Shown here one piece after another: positions 1-5,265 of a stretch of 8,186 nt of DNA; the first letter of the stretch is position 1, and every line of letters starts with the position of its first letter. The notes under the pieces were generated by a model, which was given only the letters and a program-made list of their open reading frames with translations, did not search any database and was not told where the DNA came from. This DNA is from Sphingomonadales bacterium (GTDB taxonomy: Bacteria > Pseudomonadota > Alphaproteobacteria > Sphingomonadales > Sphingomonadaceae), in the NCBI GenBank assembly GCA_027489295.1, contig JAIYAA010000317.1, positions 1 through 8,186 on the forward strand, read 5' to 3'. The translations under genes were made by a program, and so were the position numbers.

Positions 1-2094
1 ATGAGTTTCGGTTTCGGCATCGGCCCGATCGGCGGTGGCGGCGGGGTGGCCGTGCGCAACGTGAATGTGCCTGCGGGCAGCACGGGGCGAGTGGTCAACC
101 TGGTGCGCTTGCTGGGCAGCGCATCCACCTTCTCGCTGCTGTCGGGCACGGATGCGAGCATCACCCTGAACGGCGGCGACGGGCTTGCGCTGGGAAGCGG
201 CCTGGCGGCGGGCGTCTCGGTGATCGCGCAGGTTCGCGAGCAGGTGGGGTCCGGTGCGACGGCGCGGGCGGTGGAATATGCGGTGAAGTGCACCGGCGCG
301 CCCGCGGTGCCGTCGCTGCCGGCAGTCACGCTGACGGCGGGGAATGGCCAGATCTCGGTTGCCTGGACGGACGGCAGCAACGGCGGATCGGCGATCAGCT
401 CGCACAACATCTATGTGAACGGGGCGCTGGTGGCGTCGCCGACTGGTGCGTCGCCGTATGTGATTAGCGGGCTGACGAACGGCCTCAGCTATTCGGTGCG
501 GGTGTCCGCGGTGAACAGCATCGGCGAGGGCGCGCTTTCGACTACGCAATCCGCTACGCCTGTTGCCGTGGCGCCGGCGCCTAACGTCACTCTGCCTGTC
601 ACCTCGGGCTTGGTCGCGCGCTACAACGCCAACTATTCCACGATCAGCCAGGCGAGCGGGCGCATCACGTCCGTGTCCGACCTGTCCGGCAACGGCTACA
701 CGTTGACGGACGAAGGCACTGGCGCCGGCCCGTCGCTGGTGACCTACCCCAGCGGCCTGAAGGCGTTGCGCTTCAACCAGGACGGATTCCTGTCCAACCC
801 CAGCACGCCCTCTATGGGGCCGCTCGCGTCCACCGTCATCATCGTGGGGCGCGACCAAAACACCCGCGCGACGAACAAGACGTGGCTATCGTGCGGCACG
901 CGATCCGGCACGCCCGGCAGCAAACTGGCATACCTCACGAACGGCACCAATGGCGCGGCGCCGTATGTCGGGCGCGCCAGCACATCAACCGACACGACGG
1001 TGAAGCCTTGGCTTGCCGCTGGCTGCCAGCTTCAAGTCATGGGCTGGCGCAACGGCAACACCGGCACGCCCGGCGCCGCGACCACGAACACCGTGGGCCA
1101 GCGATGCGGCGTGAACCGCAAGGCGTTGAACGTCACGAACCAGAACGCGACCGCTGCGCCCGGTATCGAATTGGGCCGCAATTCCGCCACCACCACGGCG
1201 GCGGTGAACCTCAGCAACAACAGCCCGGCGCAAGGCGATTGGCTGACGGGCGATAGCCTTGAGTGTATCATCTACAATCGTGCGCTGACGGATGCCGAGT
1301 TTGACAGCGTGATGTCTGCGCTGGCGAACGGCTATTCCATCCCCGAAGTTACGGACCAGCTTGTCTTGGAGGGTGACAGCCGCATGTGTTCGGTGCTGCC
1401 GACGCTGCCGGCCGAAAACCCTGGCATGGTACTGACGGACCACGGCGCAAGCTATGCGCTGCCGGCAAGCGTCCGCGTCATCAACTACGCGATTGGCGGC
1501 GCGGATACGGTGTACAGCACCGGGCAAACGGCGCTGCTGGGGCGCCTGAAGTACGCCGGCACCAACGCATCCTTGGCCGGCCTGTCATGCCTCATTCCTG
1601 GCGGGCAGAACCGCCTGGCGTTCATGATCGGGCACAACGACTTGCCCCGCATCGCAAGCGGCGACAAGCCGCTGACGATCTATGGGAACGTCAACACCCT
1701 GATTTCCGGGACGGTTGATCCCAGTTACTTGGGCCTAGGCTGGGACGTGACGCTGGTTGTTGAGATGCACAACAACAATGACGCCTATATCAACGGCAGC
1801 GCGGGTTCGGGGTGGACCAGCTACCGCGCGCTGCAGCGGAGCCAGATCAGCGGCAAGAACCTGCTGACCGACAACAACGCGGGGCCTGGCCAGACCTATG
1901 ATGGCAAGCTGCGTATCCTCGACATGCCGCTGATGCGCAGCGGTGGCGCGAGCGTGTTCGAGACGCAGGCCGACACTCAGAACCGCGTCAACTACCAGAC
2001 GGACAGCCTACACGAGACAGCAGCGGGCATGTTCAAGTTCGCCACCGGCGCCGATACGCCGCAGTACGGCCTGCGCGCGGTTTGGCCAGCATGA
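1..2094 (+). CDS. Phage tail fibre/tailspike-like protein with Fn3 and C-terminal SGNH esterase domain
   Basis: This 697-residue protein is probably the receptor-contacting part of a phage tail that hydrolyses ester (O-acetyl) groups on surface glycan. Seen in order: a glycine-rich start (residues 1-20, MSFGFGIG), a beta-rich segment to about 97, a fibronectin type III domain at about 104-187 (AWTDGSNGG, GLSYSVRVSAVN), a jelly-roll or LamG-like segment at about 200-445 (GLVARYNA, DLSGNGYTL, ALRFNQDG), and an SGNH hydrolase at about 450-697. The SGNH blocks are all visible: GDS with S460, glycine 499/500 in AIGG, GHND with N546, and DSLH with D668 and H671. These supply the expected Ser-Asp-His triad plus the oxyanion residues. 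The ATG is the first base of the window, so its ribosome site cannot be seen and an upstream start is not excluded. The glycine-rich opening resembles natural starts of such tail proteins. The esterase assignment is firm at family level; the substrate is inferred. Confidence 0.82.
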   Translation: MSFGFGIGPIGGGGGVAVRNVNVPAGSTGRVVNLVRLLGSASTFSLLSGTDASITLNGGDGLALGSGLAAGVSVIAQVREQVGSGATARAVEYAVKCTGAPAVPSLPAVTLTAGNGQISVAWTDGSNGGSAISSHNIYVNGALVASPTGASPYVISGLTNGLSYSVRVSAVNSIGEGALSTTQSATPVAVAPAPNVTLPVTSGLVARYNANYSTISQASGRITSVSDLSGNGYTLTDEGTGAGPSLVTYPSGLKALRFNQDGFLSNPSTPSMGPLASTVIIVGRDQNTRATNKTWLSCGTRSGTPGSKLAYLTNGTNGAAPYVGRASTSTDTTVKPWLAAGCQLQVMGWRNGNTGTPGAATTNTVGQRCGVNRKALNVTNQNATAAPGIELGRNSATTTAAVNLSNNSPAQGDWLTGDSLECIIYNRALTDAEFDSVMSALANGYSIPEVTDQLVLEGDSRMCSVLPTLPAENPGMVLTDHGASYALPASVRVINYAIGGADTVYSTGQTALLGRLKYAGTNASLAGLSCLIPGGQNRLAFMIGHNDLPRIASGDKPLTIYGNVNTLISGTVDPSYLGLGWDVTLVVEMHNNNDAYINGSAGSGWTSYRALQRSQISGKNLLTDNNAGPGQTYDGKLRILDMPLMRSGGASVFETQADTQNRVNYQTDSLHETAAGMFKFATGADTPQYGLRAVWPA

Positions 2095-2106
2095 CGGTTT
2101 AGGAGG

Positions 2107-2283
2107 TCAAATGACGTCCCCGTGCCAGCACTTCCCGCACTGCTCACCGTTCGGTGTGCGTACGTCGTCGCAATCCGGGCAGAACCCCTCCCTGGCCGCG
2201 GGTTGCTCGCGATGGGAAATGTTGAGCAGGCCGATGATGGTAAATGCGATCACGCAAATCAAAGCGGCTTGTGCAATGTTCAT
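2107..2283 (-). CDS. Small membrane-anchored zinc-ribbon protein (58 aa)
   Basis: Reading the minus strand from the ATG at 2283 to the TGA at 2107 gives 58 residues. Residues about 5-22 form one hydrophobic helix (AALICVIAFTIIGLLNI), and the soluble tail holds two knuckles, CPDC (35-38) and CGKC (49-52), the usual layout of a zinc ribbon. A chance ORF rarely combines a membrane helix with paired CxxC motifs. A G-rich ribosome site (AGGGGG) lies a few bases upstream of the start, but inside a perfect hairpin. The gene converges on the tail gene, with 12 bases between the stops. The function is unknown; such small proteins are common in phage genomes. The competing plus-strand reading from the ATG at 2111 has a good AGGAGG but encodes no recognisable structure. 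Confidence 0.6.
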   Translation of the reverse strand: MNIAQAALICVIAFTIIGLLNISHREQPAAREGFCPDCDDVRTPNGEQCGKCWHGDVI

Positions 2284-2307
2284 AGGTCCCCCCTAGTTGG
2301 GGGACCT
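2284..2307 (-). promoter_or_regulatory. Hairpin enclosing the ribosome site of the 58-aa gene
   Basis: A perfect 9-bp inverted repeat (AGGTCCCCC at 2284-2292 and GGGGGACCT at 2299-2307) with a 6-base loop sits directly against the ATG at 2283. In the minus-strand RNA the G-rich ribosome site is part of the stem, so translation could be held off until the stem opens. No U-run follows on either strand, which argues against a simple terminator. The hairpin is seen; its regulatory role is inferred. Confidence 0.5.
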
Positions 2308-2338
2308 TAGCATGTAGGCCTGCAAAGGCAATTGCTGG

Positions 2339-2350
2339 CGCCTTCGGGCG
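2339..2350. repeat. Short hairpin with TTCG tetraloop
   Basis: CGCC, TTCG and GGCG follow one another directly. In plus-strand RNA this makes a 4-bp stem closed by a C(UUCG)G tetraloop, an unusually stable small hairpin. It lies between two larger inverted repeats. Confidence 0.4.
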
Positions 2351-2357
2351 ACTTGAA

Positions 2358-2408
2358 GGTGTCATCCCCGCGGGTAGCGATTTGGGGTCGACATACGGGG
2401 ATGACACC
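2358..2408. repeat. 13-bp perfect inverted repeat with 25-base spacer
   Basis: GGTGTCATCCCCG at 2358-2370 is matched exactly by its reverse complement at 2396-2408. Two 13-bp arms exceed chance expectation for a gap this small. The spacer is GC-mixed and has no strong internal symmetry. Possibilities are a stem of a convergent transcript end, a recombinase or attachment site, or a binding site for a dimeric protein. The sequence alone does not decide. Confidence 0.6.
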
Positions 2409-2426
2409 CACCTTATAGGTGTTTTT
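2409..2426 (+). terminator. Weak hairpin followed by T-run
   Basis: CACCT and AGGTG flank a 3-base loop and are followed at once by five T residues (2422-2426). This could end plus-strand transcription coming from the tail gene. The stem is only 5 bp, so efficiency is doubtful. The CACCTT here can also pair with AAGGTG at 2356-2361, giving an alternative fold with the 13-bp repeat. Confidence 0.35.
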
Positions 2427-2468
2427 CCGTATGATCGTTTCGCACAAGGAAAAATTTTACAGAGGGTG

Positions 2469-3755
2469 TCAGGCAATAACCGGCTTCGGCTTAGACTGCC
2501 CGTGTTCTGCTTCACTAATGGTAGCGTTCGCATCAGCGCCAGCCGAAGTCAAAAGCGCTTCGTCTTCAACGAAGTCCTTCTTGGCGAGCCAAAGGGCAAG
2601 CGCTCGGGGTGCATCAACCACTACGCTCCGCACCCGGTGACCAACGCGATCCATTGGACGCTCAACAATCAAGTAGAGCGGGGCGACGATCGCCACGGTG
2701 ACCAGAATAGCGAGCGGTGCGATTGGCGCCTCAATCGGGACGCCTATGTCTGCAAACGCGATCGACAGCACGATGCCGTGGAACAGGTAGATGCCGAAGG
2801 AGCATTCTCCTAGCGCACGTGCTGCGCGGTTGGTCAGCAGCCCGCCCATAGCGTTGCCGCTTGCGACGCAGGTGAAGAAGAAGGCAAAGGCGGGGAAGCC
2901 CATGCCATAGGGGTCGCGGGTGAACATGCAGGCGATTGCGAGCAGCGCCGCTGCGATCGCTCCCGCCGCAGGCCGCGCCAGCATATGGGCATATTTGCTG
3001 CCTGCGACGTCCGCTGCGAGCATGCCTGCACCGAACAGCGGCCAGAACCGCGCGCTGTGGAGGCTACCGGGAAGGGCAGCCTGGGCGATGAAGCCAATAG
3101 CGATAAGGCCGATCGGAAGCGTCGCCCGTGGTGCGCCGGTCCGCCGCAATGCCCAGGCCGTGCAGCCCAGCGCAGGAATCATCAGGGCGTAGAACATCCA
3201 TTCCTGCCAGAGCGACCAAAGAACAAACGCGTTGATGCGACCGGAATCCGCAAATCCAAGGATGGGCACCTCTTGGCGCGCCGAGATCCACAGCGCCGCG
3301 GACCGGATGAGCGGTATTACTTCGATCTCGGGCTGCGCGCGGTAGAGGACGATCAGCAAAATGGCAGCGAAGGATACCGCGACCAGCGGGTAAATCCTGA
3401 ATACGCGGCCGACCATCATGTTCAGCCAGCCAGAAACTGAGAGCGACAGGATCTTCCGATAAAACAGGTAACCTGTCGTCATGAAGAACAAGCCGACGGC
3501 GCCAGCGCCAAGTTGGTTGGCGAGCGGCTCGGCAGGGGCAGACCACCCGCCTTCGGGGCTTATGCGCCAAATCCAGGCGTGATGGACAAGCACAGCGGTT
3601 GCAAGAATTCCGCGCAAGCCGTCGATGCTCAGCTGTCGGCCTTTATCCGGAAGAGGAAAGCCAAGCTTAACTAAGGAAATACCAGCAGCTAAGGCGAGCG
3701 CTATCGTAGCGGTTGCATACGCGAGAACCTCAAACAACGTACATACTCCAACCAA
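2469..3755 (-). CDS. Membrane acyltransferase-3 family protein (OafA-like O-acyltransferase)
   Basis: An integral inner-membrane protein of up to 428 residues. It probably moves an acetyl or other acyl group from a cytoplasmic donor onto a surface polysaccharide, O-antigen or similar glycan. Family marks are clear: DGLRG at 45-49 with R48, and H59 completing the R-X10-H motif of the AT3 family; GLFFMTTGYLFYRK around 88-101; SLWQEWMFY at 181-189 with E185; a late FGIYLFHG segment; and about ten hydrophobic helices. The length fits a complete AT3 protein without an added SGNH domain. The C-terminal tail after VERPMDR is charged and cytoplasmic. No ATG is available at the 5' end. TTG at 3755 gives the longest form without a visible ribosome site; TTG at 3737 has GGAG about 8 bases upstream and may be the true start. 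It faces the tail gene, which suggests lysogenic conversion cargo. Family is certain, substrate unknown. Confidence 0.88.
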   Translation of the reverse strand: MVGVCTLFEVLAYATATIALALAAGISLVKLGFPLPDKGRQLSIDGLRGILATAVLVHHAWIWRISPEGGWSAPAEPLANQLGAGAVGLFFMTTGYLFYRKILSLSVSGWLNMMVGRVFRIYPLVAVSFAAILLIVLYRAQPEIEVIPLIRSAALWISARQEVPILGFADSGRINAFVLWSLWQEWMFYALMIPALGCTAWALRRTGAPRATLPIGLIAIGFIAQAALPGSLHSARFWPLFGAGMLAADVAGSKYAHMLARPAAGAIAAALLAIACMFTRDPYGMGFPAFAFFFTCVASGNAMGGLLTNRAARALGECSFGIYLFHGIVLSIAFADIGVPIEAPIAPLAILVTVAIVAPLYLIVERPMDRVGHRVRSVVVDAPRALALWLAKKDFVEDEALLTSAGADANATISEAEHGQSKPKPVIA

Positions 3756-3846
3756 TAGAGCGTTCGCGAGGCTGTCGCGATGCAGTTATTGCTTCTCGTG
3801 CGAGGGTGCTACTTGCCGATGCGTGTAACGTTCGAATATGAAATTG

Positions 3847-3859
3847 GCTGCACCGCAGC
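3847..3859. promoter_or_regulatory. Palindrome GCTGC-ACC-GCAGC inside repeat copy one
   Basis: Five-base arms with a 3-base centre form a dyad within the first direct repeat. The second repeat keeps CTGCACCGCA but breaks the dyad at its outer right base. CTGC-N3-GCAG dyads are known as operators of PhaR-type regulators in alphaproteobacteria, but no PHA-related gene is nearby, so the link is only a resemblance. Confidence 0.25.
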
Positions 3860-3897
3860 ATTTCGGCTTGTCGCGCTTAATGCCCTAGATATCGCAA

Positions 3898-3914
3898 GCA
3901 TCTAATTGAGATGC
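3898..3914. repeat. 6-bp inverted repeat between the direct repeats
   Basis: GCATCT (3898-3903) and AGATGC (3909-3914) flank AATTG. With the direct repeats on either side, this gives the 250-base gap an organised, operator-like look. Short enough to be chance. Confidence 0.3.
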
Positions 3915-4005
3915 GGGGATAAATCTTTCGCTGTCGAAATGAAATTGCTGCACCGCACGCGGGGCTCGCATAGACAGAGGCGTTTGTTCTCGTCATGTTC
4001 CGCCG

Positions 4006-4362
4006 ATGCGAGTCGGCGAGGATCTCACGGCCAAAGCCTTGCTGGCGTTGGAGGAAGCGCTGCACGAATGCCGCTATCGGCCCGTGCGGCGGTCCCGCGC
4101 GCTCGGCATGGCGCTCGCATACCTCTGGTCCACCAGCGGCGGCGACGCCTGCGACTTTCGAGATTTTTGGAGGGAGATCGCTTCGGACAATTACGTCCTG
4201 CGCTTTATGGCGGCAGATCGGTGTCTTGACCGGATCTATGCAGCGGCTGGGCGGAAGCGCGACGAGGACGTGTCGGAAGGCATCTGGCGCGAAGTGCAGG
4301 CGCGCGTCGGGCCGGGCGGGCCGGATCAACGTCCAGACCCGGCGAGGTTGAAATGGCCGTGA
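4006..4362 (+). CDS. Conserved-looking hypothetical protein, 118 aa
   Basis: Not recognised as a named family. The product is soluble, mostly helical and rich in Arg, Ala and Trp (ALEEALHECRYRP, LGMALAYLWS, DFWREIASDNYVLRFMAADRCLDRIY). It has no signal peptide, membrane helix or catalytic motif that I can name. Third codon positions favour G and C across the whole length, as expected for a real gene in this genome, and overlapping frames give arginine-rich, low-complexity shadows. No strong ribosome site precedes the ATG at 4006, and no other in-frame start was found just upstream. It converges on the 65-residue gene with 4 bases between the stops. Confidence 0.62.
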   Translation: MRVGEDLTAKALLALEEALHECRYRPVRRSRALGMALAYLWSTSGGDACDFRDFWREIASDNYVLRFMAADRCLDRIYAAAGRKRDEDVSEGIWREVQARVGPGGPDQRPDPARLKWP

Positions 4363-4366
4363 CCGA

Positions 4367-4564
4367 TTACCGGTGGCGATGCTCTGCGCGCAGGCTTTCC
4401 AGCGCCGTCAGGGCGAAATCTCGGAAGATGCGCTGCCAGTGATCGCCGGCCTGTTCCCATGGCCGATCGTCGAGCGTGCCATGGCGCCTGCTCTCCCATA
4501 GATCAGCGGCGAGGGTCTCGACCAGGGCGTCCTCGTCGTTCGCGGTGCAGAGGCGGCAGGGCAT
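4367..4564 (-). CDS. Small hypothetical protein, 65 aa
   Basis: The product is soluble and probably helical, with a single CRLC pair at residues 3-6 and an acidic/tryptophan-rich core (ALVETLAADLWESRR, WEQAGDHWQRIFRDFALTALESL). The amphipathic pattern and ordinary composition look like a real protein, unlike the arginine-rich shadows nearby. The frame stays open upstream to a TAG near 4671, but the ATG at 4564 is the only normal start in it. No purine-rich ribosome site precedes it. An inverted repeat (GGCAAC/GTTGCC) lies about 13 bases upstream. Family and role unknown. Confidence 0.5.
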   Translation of the reverse strand: MPCRLCTANDEDALVETLAADLWESRRHGTLDDRPWEQAGDHWQRIFRDFALTALESLRAEHRHR

Positions 4565-4576
4565 GGAGGGTAGGTA

Positions 4577-4655
4577 GGCAACATTTGCCGAGTTGCCACC
4601 CCCTCCGGGGAGCCAACCACGTACAGGGGGACTGCCAAGGTGGCGAGAGGGGGTG
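4577..4655. repeat. Nested inverted repeats upstream of the 65-aa gene
   Basis: GGCAAC at 4577-4582 pairs with GTTGCC at 4592-4597, and GGCAA can alternatively pair with TTGCC at 4585-4589. Adjacent to it CACCCCCTC (4597-4605) pairs with GAGGGGGTG (4647-4655), a perfect 9-bp match over 41 bases. In minus-strand RNA these would form the leader of the 65-residue gene. A structured leader or mutually exclusive folds are possible; G/C runs also make such pairs easier to find by chance. Confidence 0.35.
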
Positions 4656-4686
4656 ACGACGCAGGTCTACGCCACCACCGAGCTGG

Positions 4687-4869
4687 TTACCAGAGCCACC
4701 CCATCAATGGGGCCGCGACGGCTGCAAACATCAGTGCCGCAACAAGTATCGCTTCGATCGCGAACGCGGTCGGGCGCCGAATTCTCAGAACGCGATCTCC
4801 CGGCGCTCCATCTCCGCCGCCAGTAGATCTGCGATCGGGTTGCCCGGCTCGCCGTCGGTCTGCTGCCAA
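4687..4869 (-). CDS. Doubtful small membrane protein ORF (up to 60 aa)
   Basis: The last 34 codons (VLRIRRPTAF, then AIEAILVAALMFAAVAAPLMGW) give a short basic stretch followed by a convincing single membrane helix before the TAA at 4687. The upstream half is arginine/glycine rich and overlaps the end of the neighbouring 76-82 residue gene in another frame, so it looks like shadow. The only start seen is the TTG at 4869, with no clear ribosome site; the true start may be a rarer codon near 4790. It could also be a dead C-terminal fragment. Confidence 0.25.
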   Translation of the reverse strand: MAADRRRAGQPDRRSTGGGDGAPGDRVLRIRRPTAFAIEAILVAALMFAAVAAPLMGWLW

Positions 4870-5015
4870 GCCGCCACGAGGTCCGCATCGGGACTTGTCT
4901 GGAAGATGATTGCCGCCGTTGCAGCTGCGCCGGCTTTAGTGAGTGAGACGGCGAGGCGATCGATGGTTGGGTTCATGAGCATGGGATCCATATCGAGTCG
5001 CGCTGATAATCTCAT
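4785..5015 (-). CDS. Small hypothetical protein, about 76 aa
   Basis: From the ATG at 5015 the product starts MRLSARLDMDPMLMNP and continues with helical, alanine-rich and acidic segments (LAVSLTKAGAAATAAIIF, DADLVAAWQQTDGEPGNPIADLLAAEMERREIAF). The composition is that of a small soluble protein; the alanine stretch is not long enough to be a sure membrane helix. The frame also allows a TTG at 5033 (82 residues). A weak G-rich site (GGGTGG) lies about 8 bases before the 5015 ATG, and nothing useful lies before the TTG, so the shorter form is preferred. Family not recognised. It and the 65-residue gene point the same way but lie 220 bases apart. Confidence 0.5.
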   Translation of the reverse strand: MRLSARLDMDPMLMNPTIDRLAVSLTKAGAAATAAIIFQTSPDADLVAAWQQTDGEPGNPIADLLAAEMERREIAF

Positions 5016-5265
5016 GATCGCGCCACCCAGCAAGCCAAATTGGGTTAGACAAAGCTGTGTGTCCCCTGAGGGAGTTTGCCTAGATCTTTTGGCGGGTGGG
5101 CAAGCTAAGATATTGAAATGGGTAAATTACCTTTATCCTGCCGGGAGTGCTGTCGGCACGGTCGAACGCGCGGCCATCGGCATCCCTGCTGACGAAAATT
5201 GACACTGGGCACTGGCGGTCGCGCGGTAGTACGCTTCGAACGTATCTATTGGGGAGCGTAGATAA

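Larger units (their letters stand above)
1..3755. mobile_element. Putative prophage end: tail fibre plus conversion genes
   Basis: A phage-type tail fibre gene at the left edge is followed by a small membrane protein gene and an acyltransferase-3 gene, both on the opposite strand. Tail fibre genes close to an end of a prophage, followed by opposite-strand cargo that alters the host surface, are a common layout in temperate phages. No integrase, lysis gene or attachment core was identified inside the window, and the left part of any prophage lies outside it, so the extent is a guess. The right limit could be near 3755 or at the direct repeats at 3832-3957. Confidence 0.45.
3832..3957. repeat. 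Pair of imperfect 24-26 bp direct repeats, 102 bp apart
   Basis: Copy one (3832-3857) and copy two (3934-3957) share TCGAA, ATGAAATTG and CTGCACCGCA in the same order. They differ only by one extra T and one extra G in copy one. The flanks do not match, so this is not a simple longer duplication. The pair lies between the acyltransferase start and the 118-residue gene. Possible roles are duplicated operator, attachment-type repeat or element boundary. Confidence 0.6.

Noticed and set aside
985..1527. Minus-strand ORF of 180 codons opposite the tail gene
   Set aside because: Arginine/alanine-rich shadow of the tail protein gene with no motif or ribosome site.
2111..2296. Plus-strand ORF with perfect AGGAGG four bases before its ATG
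   Set aside because: Its 61 residues show no helix, domain or sensible composition, while the opposite strand encodes a membrane helix and two CxxC knuckles over the same bases. The ribosome-like site may be chance, though a phage gene here is not fully excluded.
2382..2813. Plus-strand ORF opposite the acyltransferase 3' end
   Set aside because: It covers codons for the acyltransferase C-terminus and looks like random basic sequence.
5160..5232. Possible insertion-sequence end or promoter around AAAATTGACACTGGGCAC
   Set aside because: The TTGACA at 5199-5204 has no matching -10 at normal spacing, and no matching terminal inverted repeat or transposase remnant was found. A database search against IS ends would settle it.
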